Source: Proteobacteria bacterium ST_bin14
GTDB lineage: Bacteria; Pseudomonadota; Alphaproteobacteria; Sphingomonadales; Sphingomonadaceae
Direction: 5' to 3'
DNA: 60,828 nucleotides
Assembly (NCBI GenBank): GCA_002083655.1
Contig: MSXR01000022.1
Span: 1-60,828, forward strand
Shown here: positions 53,397 to 60,828 of the stretch, piece after piece
Layout: each line of letters opens with the position of its first letter
Numbering within the stretch: position 1 is the stretch's first letter
The notes under the pieces: model-generated
The model's input: the letters and a program-made list of their open reading frames with translations, nothing else
Told to the model about the DNA's origin: nothing
Databases searched by the model: none
Translations under genes and position numbers: made by a program

Positions 53397-55199
53397 TCAA
53401 TAAACCCGCTTCTTCGGCTTAATATACTCGATGTCGTCGGTCAGCGTGTAATCATGGACCGGGCGGTAATCGATGCCGACTGCGCCGCCTTTCCCGCCCC
53501 AGCCGTCGAACGTCGCAATGGTATGCTTCATCCAGCCGGCGTCGTCGCGGTTCGGGTAATCCTCGTTCACATGCGCGCCGCGTGATTCCTCGCGGTTGGC
53601 GGCGGAATGCACCGTCACCACTGCCTGCGCGATCAGGTTGTCGAGTTCCAGCGTTTCGACCAGATCGGTGTTCCAGATAAGCGAACGATCGTTGATCCCC
53701 ACATCGCTCATCGATGCATAGATCTCGCCAATCTTTTGCTTGCCCTCGGCGAGCAGCGCGTTGTCGCGGAACACGGCGCAGTTTTTCTGCATCGTGCGCT
53801 GCATCGCGCCGCGAATCTTGGCGGTGGGCGTCGCGCCCTTGGCGTTACGGAAATGATCGAGCCGACCCAGCGCCATTTCCGCCGCGGCGGCGGGCAGCGG
53901 GTTGTGCGGCGTGTTCGGCTTCAGCGTGTCCTTGATGCGCAGGCCGGTTGCGCGGCCGAACACCACCAGATCGATCAGCGAGTTGGAGCCGAGCCGGTTG
54001 GCGCCGTGGACCGAAACACACGCCGCTTCGCCCACCGCGAACAGGCCAGGGACGACGCTGTCGGGGTTGCCGTCCTTCAGGTTCACAACCTCACCGTGGA
54101 AATTACACGGAATGCCGCCCATGTTGTAATGCACCGTCGGCGCGACCGGCAGCGGCTGGCGCGTCAGATCGACACCGGCAAAAATCTTGCCGGTTTCGGT
54201 AATGCCCGGCAGCCGCTCTGCCAGCACCTTGGGATCGATATGATCGAGGTGGAGGTAGATATGGTCCTTTTCCTTGCCAACGCCGCGCCCTTCGCGAATT
54301 TCCATCGCCATTGAGCGTGAGACGACATCGCGCGATGCCAGATCCTTGGCGGACGGGGCATAACGCTCCATAAAGCGCTCGCCTTCGCTGTTGGTCAGGT
54401 AACCGCCTTCGCCGCGCGCGCCCTCTGTGATCAGCACGCCAGCGCCGTAAATGCCGGTCGGGTGGAACTGGACGAATTCCATGTCCTGCAGCGGCAAGCC
54501 GGCGCGCAGCACCATCCCGCCGCCATCGCCAGTGCAGGTATGCGCCGACGTGGCGGAGAAATAGCAGCGGCCATAACCGCCCGTCGCCAGCACGGTCTGG
54601 TGGCTGCGGAAACGGTGGATCGAACCATCATCCATGCACAAGGCGATCACGCCCCGGCAAACGCCGTTTTCCATGATCAGGTCGAGCGCGAAATATTCGA
54701 TGAAAAAGTCCGTGTCGTACTTCAGGCTCTGTTGATACAGCGCGTGGAGCATCGCGTGACCGGTGCGATCAGCGGCGGCGCAGGTGCGCTGGGCGGGTGG
54801 CCCCTCGCCCATATTCTGCATCATGCCGCCGAACGGGCGCTGATAAATCTTGCCCTCTTCGGTGCGGCTAAACGGCACGCCTGCGTGCTCCAGCTCGTAC
54901 ACAGCGGCTGGTGCTTCGCGGCACAGATATTCAATCGCGTCCTGATCACCCAGCCAGTCGGATCCCTTGACGGTATCGTACATGTGCCAGGTCCAGTGAT
55001 CCGGCCCCATATTGCCGAGCGATGCCGCAATGCCGCCTTGCGCGGCGACGGTGTGGCTGCGGGTTGGGAACACCTTGGTAATGCATGCCGTTTTCAGGCC
55101 CGCTTCAGCAATGCCCATCGCCGCGCGCAGGCCAGAGCCGCCCGCGCCAACAACAACCGCGTCATAGGTGTGATCGATAATCTTATAGGCAGCGGTCAT
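53397..55199 (-). CDS. sdhA: Succinate dehydrogenase flavoprotein subunit
   Basis: A 600-aa catalytic subunit of complex II that oxidises succinate to fumarate. The FAD motif VVVGAGGSGLRAAMG, the covalent-flavin His in RSHTVAAQGG, the substrate residues in HPTGIYGAG and the C-terminal ESRGAHVNEDYP motif are present. Its start codon overlaps the sdhD stop in ATGA, so sdhC-sdhD-sdhA are translated as one unit. Confidence 0.97.
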   Translation of the reverse strand: MTAAYKIIDHTYDAVVVGAGGSGLRAAMGIAEAGLKTACITKVFPTRSHTVAAQGGIAASLGNMGPDHWTWHMYDTVKGSDWLGDQDAIEYLCREAPAAVYELEHAGVPFSRTEEGKIYQRPFGGMMQNMGEGPPAQRTCAAADRTGHAMLHALYQQSLKYDTDFFIEYFALDLIMENGVCRGVIALCMDDGSIHRFRSHQTVLATGGYGRCYFSATSAHTCTGDGGGMVLRAGLPLQDMEFVQFHPTGIYGAGVLITEGARGEGGYLTNSEGERFMERYAPSAKDLASRDVVSRSMAMEIREGRGVGKEKDHIYLHLDHIDPKVLAERLPGITETGKIFAGVDLTRQPLPVAPTVHYNMGGIPCNFHGEVVNLKDGNPDSVVPGLFAVGEAACVSVHGANRLGSNSLIDLVVFGRATGLRIKDTLKPNTPHNPLPAAAAEMALGRLDHFRNAKGATPTAKIRGAMQRTMQKNCAVFRDNALLAEGKQKIGEIYASMSDVGINDRSLIWNTDLVETLELDNLIAQAVVTVHSAANREESRGAHVNEDYPNRDDAGWMKHTIATFDGWGGKGGAVGIDYRPVHDYTLTDDIEYIKPKKRVY

Positions 55200-55588
55200 G
55201 CGATCGGTGCTCCGGCAGCAAAAGCGATCTTGAGGATCGAGAAAATGGCGATAGTGGCGGCACCCAGGGTGAAGAATGTCAGCAGCACCATCAGCGCAAC
55301 GCGCATCGCGCCGTGCGCATAATCCTCAATCAGCACCTGCAGCCCCATGCGGAAATGATAAAAGGTGCTGGCGACCAGCAGGATCATTGGCACCGCGGCA
55401 AGCGGGCTGCTGAGCCACATCACCATCGTTGCGTAGTCATGCGCCGGCAACCGCGCCAGCGACGCGAACAACCACAGCATCAGCACCAGATTGCCCCCGG
55501 CGGTCAGCCGTTGATGCCACCAATGATGTGCGCCTTCGTTCGATGAGCCAAGGCCGCGCACGCGGCCAAGTTCGGTTCCGCTACCCAT
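55196..55588 (-). CDS. sdhD: Succinate dehydrogenase membrane anchor subunit
   Basis: A 130-aa anchor protein with three membrane helices and the haem/quinone-site motif HFRMGLQVLIEDY. ATG 55588 is chosen, because it is two bases after the sdhC stop and gives the usual MGSGTELGRVRGLGS start; the frame upstream overlaps sdhC. It joins sdhC to bind haem b and ubiquinone. Confidence 0.94.
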   Translation of the reverse strand: MGSGTELGRVRGLGSSNEGAHHWWHQRLTAGGNLVLMLWLFASLARLPAHDYATMVMWLSSPLAAVPMILLVASTFYHFRMGLQVLIEDYAHGAMRVALMVLLTFFTLGAATIAIFSILKIAFAAGAPIA

Positions 55589-55590
55589 GA

Positions 55591-56007
55591 TTACTTCCCC
55601 ACCAGCAGATAGGCCCAATAGGCACCGGTCAGCACGATTGACGCCAGAATCGTCGATTGCGCCCACAGCCGGTTGGTCTTCAATTCATAGCCCGCACCGG
55701 TATCCAGCAGCAGATGGCGGATGCCTGTTGCCATGTGCTGGAAAAACGCAAAGGTCAGCCCAATGCCGAACAGATAGCCAATCGGGTTCAGCGCACCTGA
55801 TTTCAGCGTAAAAACATCCATAAACTGCGCATAGGTGGCAGTGCCACCCGCAAGGGCGGCAAGCCACCACACGAACAATATCGTGCCCACCGTTGCCATG
55901 CCGTCGCCGGTGACGCGGTGCATGATGGAGACCAGCATGTGCGGCCCCCATTTCCAGATGGTCAAATGCGGCGAGCGCGGGCGTGCGGCTGTTGGTTGGG
56001 TGGCCAA
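55591..56007 (-). CDS. sdhC: Succinate dehydrogenase cytochrome b556 subunit
   Basis: A 138-aa membrane subunit with three helices. SIMHRVTG near residue 30 and HMATGIRHLLLD near residue 92 are the family motifs, with the second supplying the haem-ligand His. It is the first gene of sdhCDA. The 243-bp region upstream, shared with a divergent chemoreceptor-like gene, holds the promoter. Confidence 0.95.
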   Translation of the reverse strand: MATQPTAARPRSPHLTIWKWGPHMLVSIMHRVTGDGMATVGTILFVWWLAALAGGTATYAQFMDVFTLKSGALNPIGYLFGIGLTFAFFQHMATGIRHLLLDTGAGYELKTNRLWAQSTILASIVLTGAYWAYLLVGK

Positions 56008-56164
56008 ATCGAAATCCTTGCTAGCTGTGTCGCCGTATTAGCCACCAGTGGAGCCGATGCAACCCGGCACAAGGGCCAATCCCCAATTGACCCGATCATT
56101 CACGCCGCAAAGCATTTGAACAATGGCGGGAAAATCATGCCCGGCCCCGGAACTTTCCCAAATT

Positions 56165-56179
56165 CTAACCAGCCCTTAA
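56165..56179. promoter_or_regulatory. CtrA-like box upstream of the chemoreceptor genes
   Basis: CTAA (56165-56168), seven bases, TTAA (56176-56179) matches seven of eight fixed bases of the CtrA site TTAA-N7-TTAA and is followed by CC. It lies 72 bases before the GTG start of the first receptor gene. Control of motility genes by CtrA is common in this class. Confidence 0.4.
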
Positions 56180-56250
56180 CCAAATCCCGATACGCCAATC
56201 CATGAAGAATGGGAAACGGCCCGCTTTCGGGGCGCTGACGTGGAGAAACG

Positions 56251-57612
56251 GTGTTGACCAGCCAAGACTTGCCCGAGACAGGTTCCGTGGCCGCGGCCAT
56301 TGATTTGTCGGCACGATTGCGCGTTTTCGATTTCGACGGCTCGCTGGCCAGTGCCAGCCGCGATGTATGGACAACGATTGAACCAGAAATCGTTGCCGTA
56401 TCAGAAGCTTATTGGCAGCAATGGCTGCGCTGCTTTGCCGATGAGCGCGACTGGGCACCGCATGAAACCGCCAAGATGATTGACCTGGGCGTGGTGTTTT
56501 TGCGCAATCGTTTTCTGGAAACGAACCGGCGCGACTGGGTCGAATCAATCGAACGTTCAGTCGCAGCGGCTTACACCGGCGGCGTGACGCCAATGGCGCT
56601 GCTATCGATGATCAATGCCAGCGACCGCGCCGCTTTGGAGGTGATGATGCGCCGGGTTGACCGCGCCGACCCCAAAATGCCGCTTTATATCGATACGCTG
56701 CTGCGCCTTTCTGCGCTGGAGGGCGAAATTACCGTCGCCATCTACAACGCCTATCGCGATCACAGCGCGGGGGTTGCGCGCGATCGGCTGGCCGGTGAGT
56801 TCCGCGACGGGATCGCCAAGATGGTCGAAGGCGTCAGCCTGGAGGGCGGCGAGCTGCGCGCCCAGGCCGGTCGCACGTCGAGCTCAACGCGCGGTATGCT
56901 GGGCAAAACATCCGAAGTTGCTGCCGCTGCCGAACAATCCGCCGTGGCGATGCGTGAAGCCGCGCAGACCGCCGCCGGGCTGATCCGCGCGATTGAAGAT
57001 GCCCGGCGCGAAGTAGAAGCAGCAGCCGATATCGCGACTCGCGCCAGCGGCCAGGCCGGTGCAGCGGTTGGCATGTCGGAAACACTTTCTGACCATGCCA
57101 AATCGATTGAGTCGATCCTGGGGTTGATTCGCGACATTGCCGGCCAAACCAACCTGCTTGCGCTAAACGCAACGATTGAGGCTGCCCGTGCGGGTGATGC
57201 CGGGCGCGGCTTTGCGGTGGTTGCCCAGGAAGTGAAATCGCTGGCAAACCAAACCGCGCGCGCCACTGACGATATCGCTGCCAAGATCGCCGCGATCCAG
57301 TCCGCCACGCGCTCCACTGTTGAAACCAATGCCTCAATCCGGTCGACCGTTGCGGAGGTACAGGCATCTGCCGAGAAAATTCGCCGCGCAATGGAAACAC
57401 AGGCGCAAACCGTTACCGCCATCACCGCCTCCGTCGACGAAACAGCGCTTGCCGCCGATTCGATGTCCAACACCATCGCTGCCATCCGCGAGGACACGGA
57501 AACGGTCGCCTGCGACATCGACCGCGTCGGCCTGGGCTTTGATGCTTTTGATGCCCGACTGAGCACGCTGAAGACAACCGCGAGCGACTTCATCTCGAAA
57601 GTTGCCGCGTAA
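56251..57612 (+). CDS. Soluble methyl-accepting chemotaxis-type protein 1
   Basis: A 453-aa protein without a membrane segment. Residues about 20-190 are an all-helical N-terminal domain that resembles a protoglobin-like sensor (RLRVFDFDGSL ... IEPEIVAVSEAYWQQWL) but shows no clear proximal haem His. Residues about 215-453 form the coiled signalling region with the hairpin tip IAGQTNLLALNATIEAARAG. No C-terminal CheR pentapeptide is seen. It starts with GTG after GGAG. It is followed 18 bp later by a close paralogue. No che gene is in the window. Confidence 0.85.
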   Translation: MLTSQDLPETGSVAAAIDLSARLRVFDFDGSLASASRDVWTTIEPEIVAVSEAYWQQWLRCFADERDWAPHETAKMIDLGVVFLRNRFLETNRRDWVESIERSVAAAYTGGVTPMALLSMINASDRAALEVMMRRVDRADPKMPLYIDTLLRLSALEGEITVAIYNAYRDHSAGVARDRLAGEFRDGIAKMVEGVSLEGGELRAQAGRTSSSTRGMLGKTSEVAAAAEQSAVAMREAAQTAAGLIRAIEDARREVEAAADIATRASGQAGAAVGMSETLSDHAKSIESILGLIRDIAGQTNLLALNATIEAARAGDAGRGFAVVAQEVKSLANQTARATDDIAAKIAAIQSATRSTVETNASIRSTVAEVQASAEKIRRAMETQAQTVTAITASVDETALAADSMSNTIAAIREDTETVACDIDRVGLGFDAFDARLSTLKTTASDFISKVAA

Positions 57613-57630
57613 GGAAGAGGAAATACCCTG

Positions 57631-59001
57631 ATGGCAAATGAGCATCAGCAGGCTTTGGCCGGGTGGAGCGGCACCGTTCGCACCGCTGCGCAGTGTGTGG
57701 GCGATTATGACTGGGACCAGGCCATTGGGCCGGGCGCGGCAGAGATTGCGCGCCTGATTGCGGGGTCGGAAGAGAAAATTTCCGCTGCTTTTTGGGAACA
57801 TTATCTGGCGTTGCCGGTAACGGATCATATCCGCCGCACGGTAAGCAAAAGCTTTATCGCCACTCGCGTGCAGAAAAGCGCGCACTATACCCGCGTCAAA
57901 TATGCCGATCCATTTGGTGAAAAATGGTTACAAACGGCGCTGAACCACGCAAATGAAACACATGAGAGCAAGGTACCCTTGCCCGCCCTGCTGTCATCGC
58001 TGAGTTTTGCGCACAGCCGCACGCTGCAGATTTTGGCTGAAAAGCTGAATGGTGACAGCCAGAAAACGCAACATCTTGCCGATATCATTCAACGGCTTGC
58101 GCTGGTTGAGGCTGATGTGATGACAACGCATCTGGGGATGCGCGACGCACAATCCGCGCGCGACGAACGCCGCAGCCGGTCTGCCCAGTTCAGCGAGAGC
58201 ATTGCCACATCGATCGAAGGCGCCGCAGCGCTTGGCAACCGCATCCGCGTTCAGGCGCAAACCGCATCCACATCGACACGGGGCATGTTGGGGAAAACGT
58301 CAGAAGTTGCAGCCGCTGCTGCAGAATCAGCCGTCGCCATGCGTGAGGCAGCGCAAACTGCTGCAGGGCTTATCCACGCCATCGACGATGTACGCGCTGA
58401 AGTGGAGGCTGCCACCTATATTGCCACGCGCGCCAGCGAGCAGGCCGGGGTAGCGGTGGAGATGTCCGACGCTCTGACGGATCACGCCAAATCAATCGAA
58501 TCGATTTTGGGGCTGATTCGCGACATCGCGGGGCAAACCAATTTGCTCGCGCTGAATGCCACGATTGAGGCGGCGCGTGCGGGCGATGCCGGGCGCGGTT
58601 TTGCCGTGGTCGCACAGGAAGTGAAGTCACTCGCCAACCAAACAGCGCGCGCGACGGATGATATCGCCGCCAAAATCGCTGCCATCCAATCCGCCACCAG
58701 ATCAAGCGTCGACACCAGCGCCTCTATCCGCGCCACCGTTGCCGAAGTGCAGGCCTCTGCTGATAAAATCCGTCATGCCATGGAAACCCAGTCGCAAACC
58801 GTGATCGCCATCACCGCATCGGTTGATGAAACAGCGCTAGCCGCCGATTCCATGTCCACCACCATTGCTGCAATCCGCAGTGATACCGAAGCGGTGGCCA
58901 GCGACATCGATTCGCTGGAACGCGCCTTTGGGGAAGTGGATGATCGGCTGGGCGGGCTAAAGGGCGCCGCTGACACCTTCTCGGCCAGTGTCGCCGCATA
59001 A
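57631..59001 (+). CDS. Soluble methyl-accepting chemotaxis-type protein 2
   Basis: A 456-aa paralogue of the preceding gene. The C-terminal signalling half, from STRGMLGKTSEVAAAA onward, is nearly the same, including IAGQTNLLALNATIEAARAG, whereas the N-terminal 220 residues (helical, with DHIRRTVSKSFIATRVQKSA) are strongly diverged. That fits a tandem duplication in which the sensors have drifted apart while the tips stay alike. It has no membrane segment, so it should sense a cytoplasmic signal. The ribosome-binding site is GGAAGAGG, and co-transcription with gene 1 is likely. Confidence 0.85.
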   Translation: MANEHQQALAGWSGTVRTAAQCVGDYDWDQAIGPGAAEIARLIAGSEEKISAAFWEHYLALPVTDHIRRTVSKSFIATRVQKSAHYTRVKYADPFGEKWLQTALNHANETHESKVPLPALLSSLSFAHSRTLQILAEKLNGDSQKTQHLADIIQRLALVEADVMTTHLGMRDAQSARDERRSRSAQFSESIATSIEGAAALGNRIRVQAQTASTSTRGMLGKTSEVAAAAAESAVAMREAAQTAAGLIHAIDDVRAEVEAATYIATRASEQAGVAVEMSDALTDHAKSIESILGLIRDIAGQTNLLALNATIEAARAGDAGRGFAVVAQEVKSLANQTARATDDIAAKIAAIQSATRSSVDTSASIRATVAEVQASADKIRHAMETQSQTVIAITASVDETALAADSMSTTIAAIRSDTEAVASDIDSLERAFGEVDDRLGGLKGAADTFSASVAA

Positions 59002-59048
59002 GGTTTCGCCGGGGTGACGAAGCGGTCGAACCCCGTTAATCGCGGGGG

Positions 59049-59753
59049 ATGACCAACATTCTCCTCACCGGCAGCAGCCGGGGCATTGGTGCCGCCATCG
59101 CCACCGCGCTCGATTTACCCGGTATCAACCTGATCGGCCACGGCACCAGCAGCGGCAGCGGCATCGCCGCCGATTTCGCTGACCCCGCCGCGCCCGCTGC
59201 ACTGTGGCACGCGGCGCTTGAGCGATTTGGCGGGCAGATTGATATCCTGATCAACAATGCCGGGGTGTTTGAAGAAAACCCGATCGGTCAGGATGATGCA
59301 GCCTGGATCGCGACCTGGAACCGCACGATGCAGATCAACCTTACCGCATCAGCCGCCTTATGCAGGCTCGCGGTGCGGCACTGGCAGGATCGTGCTGCGC
59401 CGGGCCGCATCATCAACATCGCCAGCCGCGCCGCCTATCGCGGCGACAGCCCGGCGCACTGGCATTATGCCGCGTCCAAGGCGGGCATGGTCGCGATGAC
59501 CAAAACAATCGCGCGCGGCTATGCCCGTGAAGGGATATTGGCGTTTGCGATCTGCCCGGGGTTTACGATGACGGGCATGGCCGAGGATTATCTGTCCAGC
59601 CGCGGCGGCGATAAGTTGCTGGCAGATATTCCGCTGGGCCGCGTTGCCGACCCCAGCGAAGTCGCCACCGCCGCGCGCTTCCTGGCGCTGAAGGCCCCGC
59701 CATCGATGACCGGCGCGGTGCTGGACATTAATGGGGCCAGCTATGTCCGATAG
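59049..59753 (+). CDS. SDR family oxidoreductase (3-oxoacyl-ACP reductase-like)
   Basis: A 234-aa short-chain dehydrogenase with TGSSRGIGAAIA at the N-terminus, NNAGVF, a catalytic Ser in NIASRAA and HYAASKAG with the Tyr/Lys pair. The cofactor loop after strand 2 is short. The substrate is unknown. Its 3' end overlaps the prmA start by 11 bases, indicating a two-gene operon. Confidence 0.88.
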   Translation: MTNILLTGSSRGIGAAIATALDLPGINLIGHGTSSGSGIAADFADPAAPAALWHAALERFGGQIDILINNAGVFEENPIGQDDAAWIATWNRTMQINLTASAALCRLAVRHWQDRAAPGRIINIASRAAYRGDSPAHWHYAASKAGMVAMTKTIARGYAREGILAFAICPGFTMTGMAEDYLSSRGGDKLLADIPLGRVADPSEVATAARFLALKAPPSMTGAVLDINGASYVR

Positions 59754-60738
59754 GTCGGTTCACGCAGGGACTTCAAGCTGGAAGCTCACCCTGCCGTGCA
59801 CGCGCGCAGAGGCGGAGGCGATTGATGCGGGGGATGATTTGGGCATCGTCCCACCGCCTGTGCTGATGACGTCGGAGATGACCCCCGATGACGCCAATGA
59901 TTGGCAGCTGGAGGCGTATTTTGACGGCAAGCCGAGCGCCGCTGCGCTAAAAGCAGTCCGCGCGCTGGTGCCGAGCGCGCGCGCGTCCAGGGCGCAGCCC
60001 GAACTGGTACCCGATCAGGACTGGGTAACGCTGAGCCAGGCCGGGCTGGAGCCTGTGCAGGCGGGCCGCTTTTTCGTGCATACGGCAGCCCATGCCGGTG
60101 CGATCCCCCGCGGTACACGCGCCTTCCAGATTGAGGCGAGCCGCGCCTTTGGCACCGGACATCACCAGACCACCAGCGGGTGCCTGACGATGCTCGACCG
60201 GTTGAAGCGCCAGGGTGTGCCCGTACGCAATCTGATCGACATTGGCACCGGCACCGGGCTGCTCGCCTTTGCCGCGCTGCATTTATGGCCCAGCGCCTAT
60301 GCCACTGCATCCGATATTGACCCCGCCTCGATTGACGTGACACGCGAAAATGCCGCGATCAACGGCGTGTCGACGGGCACCCAGCGCGGCCAGATTGCGC
60401 TCGCGGCTGCGCCGGGGCTGCAACACCCGCTGCTGATTGGCCGCGCGCCCTATGACCTGATCATCGCCAATATCCTGGCCGGTCCGCTAATTGCGCTGGC
60501 CCCCAGTATCGCAATGGCGTTGGCACCGGGTGGTACGCTGGTCCTCGCTGGGTTGCTCAGCGATCAGGCCCCGGCAGTGCTGGCCGCGTATCGGCGGCAG
60601 GGGCTGATGCCAATGGCGCGCATCGCGACGGGCGATTGGCCAACACTGCGCCTGCGCAAGCGGCCGCGTTACGGGCAAGACCGCGCAACGCGGCACGCCC
60701 CGCCCATGCCCGAAGCGCCAAATTTCGGGAGCTGGTAA
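59743..60738 (+). CDS. prmA: Ribosomal protein L11 methyltransferase
   Basis: A 331-aa SAM-dependent enzyme that methylates ribosomal protein L11. The N-terminal substrate-binding domain is followed by the catalytic motif FGTGHHQTTSG, the SAM motif LIDIGTGTGLLAFAAL and the NILAGPL active-site loop. I chose ATG 59743 (MSDRSVHAG), which overlaps the SDR stop; the frame also has an ATG at 59731. The C-terminus has a short basic tail beyond the usual end. Confidence 0.92.
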   Translation: MSDRSVHAGTSSWKLTLPCTRAEAEAIDAGDDLGIVPPPVLMTSEMTPDDANDWQLEAYFDGKPSAAALKAVRALVPSARASRAQPELVPDQDWVTLSQAGLEPVQAGRFFVHTAAHAGAIPRGTRAFQIEASRAFGTGHHQTTSGCLTMLDRLKRQGVPVRNLIDIGTGTGLLAFAALHLWPSAYATASDIDPASIDVTRENAAINGVSTGTQRGQIALAAAPGLQHPLLIGRAPYDLIIANILAGPLIALAPSIAMALAPGGTLVLAGLLSDQAPAVLAAYRRQGLMPMARIATGDWPTLRLRKRPRYGQDRATRHAPPMPEAPNFGSW

Positions 60739-60785
60739 AAATGCCCGACGCTGATGCCCTTCGGCCAGGGAGGCACGCTCGTTCC

Positions 60786-60828
60786 TAGAGCATCGTGCTT
60801 GAAATATGAATCGTCACCCACGAGCGCA
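60786..60828. repeat. Left end of MITE-like element (truncated by window edge)
   Basis: Begins TAGAGCATCGTGCTTGAAAT like the two complete copies, but its interior switches to cacccacgagcgca, the palindrome also found at 6941-6961. So the terminal sequence can carry different inner palindromes. It lies 47 bases after the prmA stop. Confidence 0.8.

Noticed and set aside
59000..59048. Possible tRNA T-arm (ggtcgaacccc)
   Set aside because: No acceptor, D-arm or anticodon stem can be built around it.

Overview
The window is high-GC chromosomal DNA (about 64 % by eye) from an alphaproteobacterium, most likely a sphingomonad (Sphingomonadales). The grounds are an EL222-type LOV-HTH photoreceptor like the one known from Erythrobacter, the TCA-cycle cluster layout, a GTTC-N7-GTTC (alphaproteobacterial LexA) box at uvrA, and many short palindromic repeats of the kind common in this group. 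I found no rRNA, tRNA or CRISPR array and no complete insertion sequence.

Layout. 1-12 kb: type II NADH dehydrogenase (apparently frameshifted), a DUF2459 protein, an esterase, phenylalanine hydroxylase, an amino-acid permease, isovaleryl-CoA dehydrogenase, a transglutaminase-like protease, a Bax-inhibitor-1 protein, an RNA 2',3'-cyclic phosphodiesterase and a spinster-type MFS transporter. 12-27 kb: PilZ protein, Cu/Zn SOD lipoprotein, succinate-semialdehyde dehydrogenase, then co-directional runs xseB-ispA-coaD-cyclophilin and queA-EF-hand-HAD-tgt (queuosine), an M16 protease, a SleB-type cell-wall hydrolase and an S9 peptidase. 27-31 kb: an accessory pocket with SRAP/YedK, a glycine-zipper remnant, a BrnT/BrnA toxin-antitoxin operon with a third tiny ORF, and an AT-rich three-gene operon (DUF5343, Swt1-type HEPN with an intact R-x4-H motif, unknown protein). 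31-36 kb: SOS-boxed uvrA, a small protein, the LOV-HTH regulator and a MOSC protein. 36.5-56 kb: TCA genes on the minus strand (sdhC-sdhD-sdhA, a 5.5 kb interruption, sdhB, zapE, mdh, sucD, odhA, odhB, lpdA). 56-60.8 kb: two tandem soluble chemoreceptor-like proteins, an SDR and prmA.

How it fits together. The 2-oxoglutarate dehydrogenase complex (odhA, odhB, lpdA), succinyl-CoA ligase alpha, malate dehydrogenase and succinate dehydrogenase form a TCA block. Every junction from mdh to lpdA carries its own palindromic repeat, and two of these repeats enclose a small GIY-YIG nuclease gene. One such unit (43815-44240) has 53-bp inverted flanks differing at two positions, which looks like a compact self-contained cassette. 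A second repeat class is a 134-135 bp MITE-like element with terminal inverted repeats beginning TAGAGCATCG. Two full and two edge-truncated copies are present, and three of the four supply the TAG stop codon of the adjacent gene. A third repeat class has entered uvrA in frame.

The best candidates for undescribed biology are (1) the GIY-YIG/palindrome cassettes, (2) the DUF5343-HEPN-unknown operon next to a toxin-antitoxin operon, and (3) the MITE-like element that sits on stop codons.
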